The notes under the pieces were generated by a model, which saw only the letters and a list, made by a program, of their open reading frames with translations, was not told the DNA's origin and made no database searches. A program made the translations under genes and the position numbers. A stretch of DNA of 64,000 bases from Blattabacterium cuenoti (lineage in GTDB: Bacteria; Bacteroidota; Bacteroidia; Flavobacteriales; Blattabacteriaceae), in assembly GCF_014252355.1 (NCBI RefSeq), contig NZ_CP059217.1, positions 163,209 to 227,208 on the forward strand, written 5' to 3'. Shown here in pieces: positions 8,533-18,128 of this stretch (its first letter is position 1; the number at the start of each line of letters is the position of its first letter).

Positions 8533-9782
8533 AGCTTTGTAATTTTATTAGTTTCTTTAAAAATAATATTTATTCCGTTATCTATAGAAAATACTCCTAA
8601 AGCACCTATTCCATGACGACGCAAAGATAACATTTTATTTTTTTCTTCTTTATTTCCTAAAATAATCATATATGGTATTTTATTTTCTTCTGAATCTCTA
8701 ATTTTTTTGTCCATTTTTTCGTTTCTTGTATCAATAAAAACACGAATGTTTAAATTTAACATTAAATTTAAAATTTTTTTTGCATAAATAATATATTTCT
8801 CACTTATAGGAATAATGACTACTTGATCTGGAGATAACCATAATGGAAAATTTCCTTGTGTATGTTCTATTATAATGGATAAAACACGTTCTATTGAACC
8901 AAATGGAGCACGATGAATCATTACTGGACGACATTTATCATTATTTTTTCCAATATAACATAAATTAAATCTTTCTGGTAAATTATAATCGATTTGAATA
9001 GTTCCAAGTTGCCAATTTCTATTTAAAGAATCCTGAACGAGAAAATCTAATTTTGGACCATAAAAAGCTGCCTCTCCATAATGAGTAATAAAATCTAGTT
9101 TTTTAGCTTTAACTATTTCTAAAATATATTTTTCTGCTTTATTCCAATTTTGTTCTGTTCCAAGATAATAATTTTTTTTCTTAGGATCTCTAAGAGAGAT
9201 TCTAACTGTATACTTAGAAAATTCTAAATATTTAAACATATTTAAAATTAAATCAATAACTTTTTGAAATTCTTCAAATAATTGATTTTCTGTACAAAAT
9301 ATATGCGCATCATCTTGTGTAAAACACCTTGTTCTTGTTAATCCTTGAAGTTCTCCACTTTGTTCATAACGATAAACTGTTCCAAATTCTGCGAAACGTT
9401 TAGGTAAATCTTTATAAGACCATTGTTGATATTTATATACTTCGCAATGATGAGGACAATTCATTGGTTTAATAATAAATTCCTCATTTTTATCAGGTGT
9501 TTTAATAGGCTGAAAACTATCTTGTCCATATTTACTCCAATGTCCACTTGTAATATATAATTTTTTACTTCCAATATGCGGTGTGATAATCATTTCATAA
9601 CCAAATTTTTGTTGAATTTTAGATAAAAAATTTTCTAGATTTTTTCTTAAAATTACTCCTTTTGGTAACCACATTGGTAACCCTTGTCCAACATTATTAG
9701 AAAATATAAAAAGTTTTAATTTTTTTCCTATTTTTTTATGATCAATTAATAATGGATCGATCGATATCGAAGATTTATTCAT
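8526..9782 (-). CDS. thrS: threonyl-tRNA synthetase lacking TGS and editing domains
   Basis: 418-residue class II synthetase charging tRNA-Thr. Typical bacterial ThrRS has about 640 residues with an N-terminal TGS domain and an alanyl-like editing domain. This protein begins just before the DHKKIGKKLKLF segment that opens the catalytic core. The core is intact: motif 2 is around YRYEQSGELQGLTRTR, motif 3 is HRAPFGSIERV, and the zinc ligands correspond to Cys109, His160 and His290. The anticodon-binding domain occupies about 320-418. Only 54 bases separate its start from glpF, so no detached N-terminal piece fits there. The stop codon overlaps the presumed infC start region, suggesting coupling. 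Confidence 0.93.
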   Translation of the reverse strand: MNKSSISIDPLLIDHKKIGKKLKLFIFSNNVGQGLPMWLPKGVILRKNLENFLSKIQQKFGYEMIITPHIGSKKLYITSGHWSKYGQDSFQPIKTPDKNEEFIIKPMNCPHHCEVYKYQQWSYKDLPKRFAEFGTVYRYEQSGELQGLTRTRCFTQDDAHIFCTENQLFEEFQKVIDLILNMFKYLEFSKYTVRISLRDPKKKNYYLGTEQNWNKAEKYILEIVKAKKLDFITHYGEAAFYGPKLDFLVQDSLNRNWQLGTIQIDYNLPERFNLCYIGKNNDKCRPVMIHRAPFGSIERVLSIIIEHTQGNFPLWLSPDQVVIIPISEKYIIYAKKILNLMLNLNIRVFIDTRNEKMDKKIRDSEENKIPYMIILGNKEEKNKMLSLRRHGIGALGVFSIDNGINIIFKETNKITKLL

Positions 9783-9836
9783 AAAAAGATAGTAAAAGTT
9801 ACGTTTTTTTTAATCATATGTATCATAAATAAAAAT

Positions 9837-10577
9837 TTATGATAATAATAAATAAAACATTGAAGCAAAAATACTTCCAAAAATAGATCCTAATATAGGA
9901 ATAATTGCATAATTCCAATTACTACTTTTTACTTTATCATTAATTGAAATCAATGAATATACAATTCTCGATCCTAAATCACGAGCAGGGTTAATAGCAT
10001 AACCTGTCGGGCCACCTAAAGATAACCCAATTCCTAAAACAATTATCGATGCAGAAAAAGATTTTAAATACCATACTAAATCAGGATTTGTATGATCAAT
10101 AGAACCAGATTCATCTGTTAAATGTAAAATTAAAAATATAAATATAAAACTAGTTAAAAATTCGCTCAATAAATTATAAAAAAAATTCCTTATGGCAGGA
10201 ATTGTAGAAAAAACAGATAATTTACATTCTTGATTATCAGTTTCTAAAAAATGATTTCTATATAATATCCATACCATAAATGCACCTAACATCGATCCAA
10301 TAAATTGAGAAATAATATAACGTGGAACTAAGTTCCACTGAAATTTTCCTACTAATGCTAAACTTATTGTTACTGAAGGATTTAAATGAGATCCACTATA
10401 TGGATAAGAAACTAAAGAACTCATAAAAACGGCTAATGACCAACCAATTGTAATCATTAACCATCCTCTATATTTATCATTTCCTTTAGTTTTAGATAGA
10501 AGAACATTAGCAACCACTCCATTACCTAAAAAAACCAAAATCATGGTTCCTATAATTTCAGAAAGTATGTTATTCAT
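9837..10577 (-). CDS. glpF: glycerol uptake facilitator (aquaglyceroporin)
   Basis: 246-residue MIP-family channel with about six membrane segments and two half-helix loops. The second loop has the usual NPARD (residues 196-200), including the selectivity-filter Arg199 and the Asp typical of glycerol facilitators. The first loop is NPS at 66-68 instead of NPA, a conservative change known in some family members. It lets glycerol enter by diffusion and is the last gene of the glpD-glpK-glpF row, 24 bases after glpK, so substrate specificity is well supported by context. Confidence 0.93.
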   Translation of the reverse strand: MNNILSEIIGTMILVFLGNGVVANVLLSKTKGNDKYRGWLMITIGWSLAVFMSSLVSYPYSGSHLNPSVTISLALVGKFQWNLVPRYIISQFIGSMLGAFMVWILYRNHFLETDNQECKLSVFSTIPAIRNFFYNLLSEFLTSFIFIFLILHLTDESGSIDHTNPDLVWYLKSFSASIIVLGIGLSLGGPTGYAINPARDLGSRIVYSLISINDKVKSSNWNYAIIPILGSIFGSIFASMFYLLLS

Positions 10578-10601
10578 TGCAACATATTATTTTATTACAA
10601 A

Positions 10602-12113
10602 TTAATAAAAAAAATTTTTTCCAGAAGACCATGAACGAGTTGTTTTAACTGCTCTTTTCCATCCTTGTATTCTTTCTAATCTACTAGACATTTCTTTTGG
10701 TTTAAAAATACGTTCTAATTGCCATTGATTTTGAATATCTTTTAAACTACTCCAATAATTGACTGCTAATCCAGCTAAATAAGCAGCACCTGCTGCAGTT
10801 AATTCAGATATTTTTGATTTAACAACTCTAACATTTAGTATATCAGATTGAAACTGCATTAATAATTTATTTACAGTAGCTCCTCCATCAACACGAATTT
10901 CTTTAATAGAAATTCCTGAATCCGCTTCCATTGCTTTAAGAACATCCATATTTTGAAATGCTATACTTTCTAATGCTGCACGTACAAAATGTGCAGAAGA
11001 TGTTCCTCTAGTTATTCCTACAATAGTTCCTCTTGCTTGTTGATCCCAATAAGGCGCACCTAATCCAGAAAATGCTGGAACCATATACATACCTTCAGTA
11101 TCTTCTACAGAAGAAGCAAGTATTTCAGCTTCATTAGAAGATGAAAGCAATCCTAATCCATCTCGTAACCATTGTATAATAGCACCAGCGATAAAAACAC
11201 TTCCTTCCAAAGCATATTGAACTTTGTCCTTAATTTGCCATGCAATAGTTGTAATTAAATTGTTTTGTGAAAAAACTGGTTTATCTCCTACATTCATTAA
11301 CATAAAACAACCTGTACCATAAGTATTTTTAACCATTCCTATTTTAGTACACATATGTCCAAACAGTGCTGATTGTTGATCTCCAGCAATTCCAGATATA
11401 GGAATTTTATGAGATAGAATATGCCCTGTTGTATATCCAAAAATTTCACTTGAAGATTTAACTTGAGGAAGCATATTTTTTGGAATGTCAAATAAATTAA
11501 TTAAATCTTGATCCCAATTGAGAGTATTAATATTAAAAAGCATAGTTCTAGATGCATTTGTAACATCAGTAACATGAATTACTTTTCCTGTTAAATTCCA
11601 AATCAACCAAGAATCTATAGTTCCAAAAGCTAATGACCCAGAATCGGCTTTGTTTCTAGCTCCTGGAATATTATCTAATATCCATTTTATTTTAGTAGCA
11701 GAAAAATATGGATCTATAATAAGACCTGTTTTATTTCTAATCATTTCAGTTAATCCATCCTTTTTTATTTGATCACAATAATTAGACGTTCTTCTATCTT
11801 GCCAAACTATAGCATTAAATATCGGTTCTCCTGTTGTTTTATCCCATATAACAGTTGTTTCTCTTTGATTGGTAATTCCTATTGATGCAATATTTTCTCC
11901 TTCTAAATTTGCTTTTAAAATTGCTTCTAATGCTACTGAAGCTTGAGTTGACCATATTTCTTCTGCATTATGTTCTACCCATCCAGGATATGGATAAATT
12001 TGAGTAAATTCTCTTTGAGCAATAGAAATAATATTTCCACTTTTATCAAAAATAATTGCTCTAGAACTAGTAGTTCCCTGATCTAGTGATAGTACATATT
12101 GTTTCATACGCAT
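10602..12113 (-). CDS. glpK: glycerol kinase
   Basis: 503-residue FGGY-family kinase converting glycerol to glycerol 3-phosphate with ATP. The ATP-binding start [12 protein letters not shown] is at residues 9-20. [48 protein letters not shown] and the C-terminal [18 protein letters not shown] follow in order. Length and motifs are complete. It traps glycerol entering through GlpF and hands the product to GlpD, encoded 44 bases upstream. An alternative start three residues in (MKQYVLS) is possible. Confidence 0.97.
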   Translation of the reverse strand: MRMKQYVLSLDQGTTSSRAIIFDKSGNIISIAQREFTQIYPYPGWVEHNAEEIWSTQASVALEAILKANLEGENIASIGITNQRETTVIWDKTTGEPIFNAIVWQDRRTSNYCDQIKKDGLTEMIRNKTGLIIDPYFSATKIKWILDNIPGARNKADSGSLAFGTIDSWLIWNLTGKVIHVTDVTNASRTMLFNINTLNWDQDLINLFDIPKNMLPQVKSSSEIFGYTTGHILSHKIPISGIAGDQQSALFGHMCTKIGMVKNTYGTGCFMLMNVGDKPVFSQNNLITTIAWQIKDKVQYALEGSVFIAGAIIQWLRDGLGLLSSSNEAEILASSVEDTEGMYMVPAFSGLGAPYWDQQARGTIVGITRGTSSAHFVRAALESIAFQNMDVLKAMEADSGISIKEIRVDGGATVNKLLMQFQSDILNVRVVKSKISELTAAGAAYLAGLAVNYWSSLKDIQNQWQLERIFKPKEMSSRLERIQGWKRAVKTTRSWSSGKNFFY

Positions 12114-12157
12114 ATAACAAACAATTAAGGAATAATTTTGTCATAAAAACATTATAT

Positions 12158-13732
12158 TTATGGATAATAATATTGCATTGCTAATTTTTTAAAATTAGTT
12201 ACTTGTAATTGTTCCCATTGTTTATCTTTTGAAAGTTCTTTAGCCATTAATGATGCAATTATTGGAGCTAATTCTATTGCTTTTTTAGCGTTTAGAAATA
12301 ACAACCGGTATCTTCTGGCTAAAACATCTTCAATAGTTCTAGCCATTTCATATCGGACCATCCATATTACTTCTGCTTTAATGAAATAATAAGGAAATTT
12401 ATTAATCAATGGTTCCCCCCATACAGGATTTTCTTTAATTAATTTTTGTATTATATATCCATTTGTATATGGAGCGATTTTATATGAAGAAACAGATTTA
12501 TGTATTTTAATTGTTTTAGTTGAAGAAGGAATATATTTCAAATTTCCTATTTTAATTGCTTTATTTACAACATCTTCAGCCATTTTTCTATAAGTTGTCC
12601 ATTTTCCACCTATAATTGTGATTAATCCAGAAGGACTAATTATAATTTTATGAGACCTAGAAATATTTTTAGTAGTAATAAAATTAGATAATTTATTAGA
12701 AACTGCAAGAGGACGTAAACCAGAAAATACACTTAATATATTATGTTTTTTAGGAACATTAATAAAATATTTTTCAAAAGTTTGTAAAATAAAGTTAATT
12801 TCCTGTTCTAAAGGTTTTGGTTCTAAAAGAATATTATCCAAAAAAGTATCTGTTGTTCCTATTAAAACATGATCATACCATGGAATACTAAAAAGGATTC
12901 TTCCATCAGATGTTTTTGGTATAACAATGGCATCTGAACTACTAAAAAATGATTTATCTATTACAATATGTGTACCTTGACTAGGTTTTATCACAAAAGG
13001 TAAAGAAAAATTATCCATTCTAGTAATAGATTCTGAAAATACTCCTGTTGCATTTATAACTATTTTTGAGTATATACAGTATTCTTGTTGATTTTCCAAA
13101 TCATTAGCTATTACTCCAGATATTTTATTTCCATTTTTAATTAAGTTCTTAACTTTAAAATAATTTAGAGTAATTCCCCCTTTTTTAACACATGTATTTG
13201 CTAAATTAATAGCAAACATAGAATCATCAAATTGGCCATCATAATATAAAATACCTCCTTTCAAATTATCTTCCTTAATTTCAGGAAATAGATTTAATGT
13301 TTCTGTTTTGGATAAAAATTTTGATTTGCCAAAACTTAATGTTCCAGATAACCATTCATATGTTTTTAACCCTATCCAATAAACACATCCCATTTTCCAA
13401 TTAAAAATAGGAATAACAAATCTTTGTTTTTTAATTAAATGAGGTGCATTTTTTAATAGATATCCTCTTTCTTTTAATGCTTCATAAACTAACTTTATAT
13501 TTCCCTGAGCTAAATATCGTATTCCTCCATGTATTAATTTTGTACTTCTACTAGAAGTTCCTTTAGAAAAATCAGATTGTTCTAAAAGAAGTGTTTTATA
13601 TCCTCTAGACGCTGAATCTAAAGCAATACCTAATCCAGTCGCACCACCACCAATAATAATAATATCCCAAATTTTTATATTCTTTAAAACATTTAATAAT
13701 CTATTTCTATCTAAAAAAACATCTTTCATCAT
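12158..13732 (-). CDS. glpD: glycerol-3-phosphate dehydrogenase, FAD-dependent aerobic type
   Basis: 524-residue flavoprotein that oxidises glycerol 3-phosphate to dihydroxyacetone phosphate at the inner membrane and reduces quinone. The FAD-binding motif IIGGGATGLGIALD lies near residue 26, followed by SSRSTKLIHGGIRYL, family-specific QGTHIVIDKSFF and FSGLRPLA, and the C-terminal domain with VRYEMARTIEDVLARR. It is first in the glp row and 111 bases downstream of ffh. It links glycerol to glycolysis/gluconeogenesis and to the respiratory chain, whose terminal oxidase is encoded at 49-55 kb. A second ATG one codon in is equally possible. Confidence 0.96.
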   Translation of the reverse strand: MMKDVFLDRNRLLNVLKNIKIWDIIIIGGGATGLGIALDSASRGYKTLLLEQSDFSKGTSSRSTKLIHGGIRYLAQGNIKLVYEALKERGYLLKNAPHLIKKQRFVIPIFNWKMGCVYWIGLKTYEWLSGTLSFGKSKFLSKTETLNLFPEIKEDNLKGGILYYDGQFDDSMFAINLANTCVKKGGITLNYFKVKNLIKNGNKISGVIANDLENQQEYCIYSKIVINATGVFSESITRMDNFSLPFVIKPSQGTHIVIDKSFFSSSDAIVIPKTSDGRILFSIPWYDHVLIGTTDTFLDNILLEPKPLEQEINFILQTFEKYFINVPKKHNILSVFSGLRPLAVSNKLSNFITTKNISRSHKIIISPSGLITIIGGKWTTYRKMAEDVVNKAIKIGNLKYIPSSTKTIKIHKSVSSYKIAPYTNGYIIQKLIKENPVWGEPLINKFPYYFIKAEVIWMVRYEMARTIEDVLARRYRLLFLNAKKAIELAPIIASLMAKELSKDKQWEQLQVTNFKKLAMQYYYP

Positions 13733-13843
13733 GGATTACTCTTCATATTCATATCATTCCATGTTTGCTATTTTTGGAAATCAATTTTTATTATTAAAAC
13801 AAAATAAGACGAACAAAATTAAAAATAAATAAAATTTATTTGA

Positions 13844-15187
13844 TCATTCCATCATTTTTGATAAAAAATTTTTTATTATTTGTTGATGACTAGAATTAGC
13901 ATTAATATTTTTCATAATTTTATTGATTTTTTCGAATTGTTTTATAAACTTATCTAAGTCAACTATATTTATTCCAGATCCCATAGCTATTCTTTTTTTT
14001 CTACTTATATCATTTAATATTTTTGGATTCCGTCTTTCATAAATAGTCATAGATAATATCATAGATTCTATTTCTTTAAATGAATTTTGTTTTGATTTTT
14101 GATTTTTCAAAAACATTTCCATTCCAGGTAACATTGATATAATATTTTTAATGTTTCCTATTTTTTTTATTTTTTGTATTTGATTAAATAAATCTTCAAA
14201 ATCAAAACGATTACTAGAAATTTTTTTATAAATTTTTTTTGTTTTTTCCTCATCAAATTGTTCTTGAACTTTTTCCACTAAAGAAACTATATCCCCCATT
14301 CCTAAAATTCTATTTGCTATTCTTTCTGGATAAAACAGTTCTAGATCATTTGGCTTTTCTCCATTACTAATAAATTTAATCGGTTTACCAACAATACTAG
14401 ATATTGTAATAGCTACACCACCTTTACTATCTCCATCTAATTTTGTTATTACAATACCATCAAAATTTAAAACTTTATAAAAAGATTTTGTCGTATTTAT
14501 TGCATCTTGTCCAGTCATCGAATCTACAATAAACAAGGTTTCATCTGGATTAGAACATTGATGAATTTGTTTAATTTCATCCATCATAATTTTATCAACA
14601 GCTAATCTACCTGCTGTATCAATAATAATCACATCAAATTGATGATTAATAGAATAAATAATTGAGTTTTTAACAATATCTACTGAATTATTTTTTTCCT
14701 TAAAAATTGGAATATTAATTTTTTTTGCTAATATTTCTAATTGATCAACTGCTGCTGCCCGATGAGTATCTGCAGCTACTAATAATGGATTTTTATATTT
14801 TTTATTCTTTAAATAAAAAGCTAATTTTGCAGAAAATGAAGTTTTACCACATCCTTGTAATCCACAAGTTAAAATTACAGTTGGTTTGTTTTTTGTTTTT
14901 GAAAAAGAAATTTCTCTATTTTTATTCCCCATAAGCACAACTAATTCATCATAAATAAGTTTTATTATAAGTTGACTTGGATGTAAAGATGATAATACTT
15001 TGTGACCAATAGATTTTTCTTTGACTTTATTAACGAATTCTTTAGCTATTTTATGATGTACATCTGCATCTATAAGAGCTATACGTATGTCTTTCAATGT
15101 TTCTGCAATATTAACTTCCGTAAGTTTACTATTTCCCTTTAAAATATGTAACGCTTTATCTAATTTTTTTTGTAAATATTCAAACAT
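13844..15187 (-). CDS. ffh: signal recognition particle protein Ffh (SRP54)
   Basis: 447-residue GTPase that binds signal sequences of nascent membrane proteins together with 4.5S RNA and docks with FtsY. The N domain spans about 1-85. The G domain has GLQGCGKTSFSAKLA (109-123), DTHRAA, DTAGRLA and TKLDGDSKGG. The methionine-containing M domain starts near 325 with MLPGMEMF, IAMGSGI and IKQFEKINKIM. Length is normal. Its start is 7 bases after the argS stop. Confidence 0.96.
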   Translation of the reverse strand: MFEYLQKKLDKALHILKGNSKLTEVNIAETLKDIRIALIDADVHHKIAKEFVNKVKEKSIGHKVLSSLHPSQLIIKLIYDELVVLMGNKNREISFSKTKNKPTVILTCGLQGCGKTSFSAKLAFYLKNKKYKNPLLVAADTHRAAAVDQLEILAKKINIPIFKEKNNSVDIVKNSIIYSINHQFDVIIIDTAGRLAVDKIMMDEIKQIHQCSNPDETLFIVDSMTGQDAINTTKSFYKVLNFDGIVITKLDGDSKGGVAITISSIVGKPIKFISNGEKPNDLELFYPERIANRILGMGDIVSLVEKVQEQFDEEKTKKIYKKISSNRFDFEDLFNQIQKIKKIGNIKNIISMLPGMEMFLKNQKSKQNSFKEIESMILSMTIYERRNPKILNDISRKKRIAMGSGINIVDLDKFIKQFEKINKIMKNINANSSHQQIIKNFLSKMME

Positions 15188-15194
15188 AAATATA

Positions 15195-16988
15195 TTATAT
15201 TATATAATCAATAACTTCTATTCCTAATAAATTCATTATATATTTCAAAATATTTCCTGCAACATAAATAATATTTATACACATATTGCTATATGGTATA
15301 TTTGATGGATTAAGTATTTTTTTAGTTTGATAAAAATTATTAAAAAGTTTAGCTACATTATAAACATAATTTGCTAATATAGATGGATTTAATTCTTTTG
15401 CTGATTTTATTAATCTAACAGGATATTGATACATTAATTTTATCATATTTTTTTCATAAATATCCAATTTTACATTTAATAAATTTTCATTTTTTGTCAA
15501 AAAACAATAATCAAAAAATTTTTTTTCTATAGAACGAATTCTAGAATATGTATATTGAATATAAAGTGCTGTTTTCCCTTTAAAATCTATAGATTGTTCA
15601 GGATTAAAAATGATTTTTTTTTTAGGATCTATTTGAAGAAAATAATATTTAATAGCACCTAATCCTAGTACTTCAAAATATTTTATTTTTTCTTGTTTAT
15701 TCATTTTTTTTGAATTTATTCTTTTCAAACAAGAATTTTTAGAAAAAGAAATCATTTCTGAAATAAATTTATCTGCTTCTATTACATTGCCTATTCTTGA
15801 TTTCATTTTCCCTTCTGGTAATACTACCATTTCATAAGATAGATGAATTAATTTATTGACCCATGTATATCCTAATTTATTTAAAATTTTAAATAAAATT
15901 TGAAAATGATATTCTTGTTCTTTTCCAACAATATAAATTAACTTATCTAAGTTATATATTTTAAATCTATTTATTGCAGTACCTATATCTTGTGTTATAT
16001 ATACAGAAGTTTGATCAGCTCGTAATAACAATTTTTTATCAAATCCATCTTTTGTTAAATCAATCCAAATAGAACCATCTTGTTTTTTTATAAAAACTCC
16101 ATTTTTAACTCCTTCTTTAACTATTTTTTTCCCAAAATTATAAATTTTACTTTCATATTCTATATGATCAAAATTAATTCCTAACTTTTTGTATGTTTCT
16201 TGAAATCCATAATAAACCCATCCATTCATCATTTTCCAAATTTTCATTATTTTATCATCTCCATCCTCCCATTTTTTTAGCAATGATCTTGCTAAGTTCA
16301 TCATATAAGAATAACTATATTTTTTAGTTGGTTTATTATTATCATCATTTAAATATTTTATCCCATTTACACAATTTATTGTTTCAAATAAACGATAATA
16401 TTTTCCTACAAAATGATCTCCTTTAATTTTCATTGTAGTTGGTGTTTGATTATTACCAAATTTTATCCATGCTGCCATTGATTTACTGATGTGTATGCCT
16501 CTATCGTTAATTATTTGAACTTTTTTAACATTATAACCTACTTTTTTTAGTATTTTTGAAATAGATTCCCCTATTAAACTATTTCTTATATGGCCTATAT
16601 GAAGAGGTTTATTTGTATTAGGAGATGAATATTCAACCATAATGGTTTTAGAAGAAATTTGAAAATTATAAAATTTATCATTCAACATTTGTTTTAATAA
16701 TAAAAAATAATAATCATCTCCTAGGAAAAAATTTAAGAATCCTTGTAAAACAGAAAAATTTACTTTGCCTTTTAATTTTGTCTTTACATAATTACCAATA
16801 TTGTTTCCAATTGTTTCTACTGAATATTTTAATAATTTAGATAAAGGATATAAAATAATAGATATATCTCCAAAAGATTTTTTTAATGAATATTGAAAAT
16901 ATAATTTATTACAATATTTTGTACTACCATATAAAACACATATTCCTTGCTTAGTTAATTCTTCTACAGATTTAAAATCATCATTCAT
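15195..16988 (-). CDS. argS: arginyl-tRNA synthetase
   Basis: 597-residue class I synthetase. The HIGH motif is in SSPNTNKPLHIGHIRNSLIG near residue 123. KMKSRIGN near 398 stands where ArgRS carries its degenerate KMSKS, and the family's QVGKEQ-like segment reads IVGKEQEYHFQILF. A C-terminal DALR anticodon-binding domain contains ALYIQYTYSRIRSI. It is 11 bases downstream of ilvE and probably in the same transcript as the E1 fusion gene. Confidence 0.95.
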   Translation of the reverse strand: MNDDFKSVEELTKQGICVLYGSTKYCNKLYFQYSLKKSFGDISIILYPLSKLLKYSVETIGNNIGNYVKTKLKGKVNFSVLQGFLNFFLGDDYYFLLLKQMLNDKFYNFQISSKTIMVEYSSPNTNKPLHIGHIRNSLIGESISKILKKVGYNVKKVQIINDRGIHISKSMAAWIKFGNNQTPTTMKIKGDHFVGKYYRLFETINCVNGIKYLNDDNNKPTKKYSYSYMMNLARSLLKKWEDGDDKIMKIWKMMNGWVYYGFQETYKKLGINFDHIEYESKIYNFGKKIVKEGVKNGVFIKKQDGSIWIDLTKDGFDKKLLLRADQTSVYITQDIGTAINRFKIYNLDKLIYIVGKEQEYHFQILFKILNKLGYTWVNKLIHLSYEMVVLPEGKMKSRIGNVIEADKFISEMISFSKNSCLKRINSKKMNKQEKIKYFEVLGLGAIKYYFLQIDPKKKIIFNPEQSIDFKGKTALYIQYTYSRIRSIEKKFFDYCFLTKNENLLNVKLDIYEKNMIKLMYQYPVRLIKSAKELNPSILANYVYNVAKLFNNFYQTKKILNPSNIPYSNMCINIIYVAGNILKYIMNLLGIEVIDYII

Positions 16989-16999
16989 GAAAATATATA

Positions 17000-18058
17000 T
17001 TAGAATTGTTTTAATTTAAATCTCCAGTCAAATGGATCATCAGATAAATTATGCTGTATATCCAATAATTTTTTCTTTAAACATATAGATAATCTATTGT
17101 TATCTGGAATTTTTGGTAAACAAAATTTTTGGTTTTTATAGCCAATCATTTGAAAATAGTTGATTACAACCGCAGTCCCACATCCAAAAGCTTCTTGTAC
17201 AATTCCTTTTTTTAATCCATATATTACTTCTGATATACTTAAATCCCTTTCTTGAACTTCTACTCCTTCTTTTTTCGCTAAATCAATAATACTAGTACAA
17301 GTAATTCCTTTTAATATATTATCATTAAATTTTGGAGTTATAAGTTTATTTTTTATTAAAAAACATACATTCATAGTGCCAGATTCCTCTATTTTTGTAT
17401 GAGTAGATGAATCCGTCCATAAAAGTTGATCAAATCCTTCTTCTTTTGCTAACCTAGTTGGATAAAAAGATGATGCATAATTACCTGCTGCTTTCGCAAA
17501 TCCAACACCTCCTGATGCAGAACGACTATATTGTTCTTCTATTTTTATTTTTAAAGGATGTTGATAATAAGATCCTACAGGAGTGGAAATAATCATAAAT
17601 ATATAATTCTTAGCAGGTTTTGCAGATAAAATACCATCTACGGCAATAAAAACAGGTCGTATATATAAAGATTGACCATAATTTTTTGGTATCCATTTTC
17701 TATCTATATCTATTAATCTTTCTAATCCATTGATGAAAATATATTCTGGAATCATTGGCATTTCTAAACGTTGAGCAGATCTATTCATTCTTTGAAAATT
17801 TGCTTTTGGACGAAATAAAAATACATTTTCATCTTTATCTTTAAAAGCTTTCATTCCTTCAAAAACTGCTTGACCATAATGAAATACTAGAGATATTGGA
17901 GATAATATTATATTATCAAATGGTTTAATAACAGAATTTATCCATCTTCCATTTTTACATTCAGCATAAAACATGTGATCTGAATAATAATTTCCAAAAG
18001 ACATATTATCTTGATTTATATTATTGATTCTAGTTTTAGAAATCCTTTTTATTTTCAT
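17000..18058 (-). CDS. ilvE: branched-chain amino acid aminotransferase
   Basis: 352-residue class IV PLP enzyme interconverting Val, Leu and Ile with their 2-oxoacids. GQAVFEGMKAF, YIRPVFIA, GFAKAAGNYASSFYPTRLAKEEGFDQLLWTD (PLP lysine in KAAGNYA) and EESGTMNVCF are characteristic of the larger BCAT form found in Bacteroidota. I set the start at the ATG at 18058 (MKIKRIS) because the 26 residues encoded from the in-frame ATG at 18136 are hydrophobic and unlike the family, and because 18136 lies inside the upstream E1 gene. It could act in synthesis for the host or supply 2-oxoacids to the neighbouring dehydrogenase. Confidence 0.94.
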   Translation of the reverse strand: MKIKRISKTRINNINQDNMSFGNYYSDHMFYAECKNGRWINSVIKPFDNIILSPISLVFHYGQAVFEGMKAFKDKDENVFLFRPKANFQRMNRSAQRLEMPMIPEYIFINGLERLIDIDRKWIPKNYGQSLYIRPVFIAVDGILSAKPAKNYIFMIISTPVGSYYQHPLKIKIEEQYSRSASGGVGFAKAAGNYASSFYPTRLAKEEGFDQLLWTDSSTHTKIEESGTMNVCFLIKNKLITPKFNDNILKGITCTSIIDLAKKEGVEVQERDLSISEVIYGLKKGIVQEAFGCGTAVVINYFQMIGYKNQKFCLPKIPDNNRLSICLKKKLLDIQHNLSDDPFDWRFKLKQF

Positions 18059-18128
18059 GAAATAATCAATCTTTATAATTAAAACAAAAATAAAATTATT
18101 TAATATATTTTTAATGTAGTAAAAATTT

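Noticed and set aside
13733..13843. Spacer between glpD and ffh as a promoter or small RNA site
   Set aside because: It contains TATTTTG-like strings one base short of the -7 consensus and no stable fold; nothing supportable.
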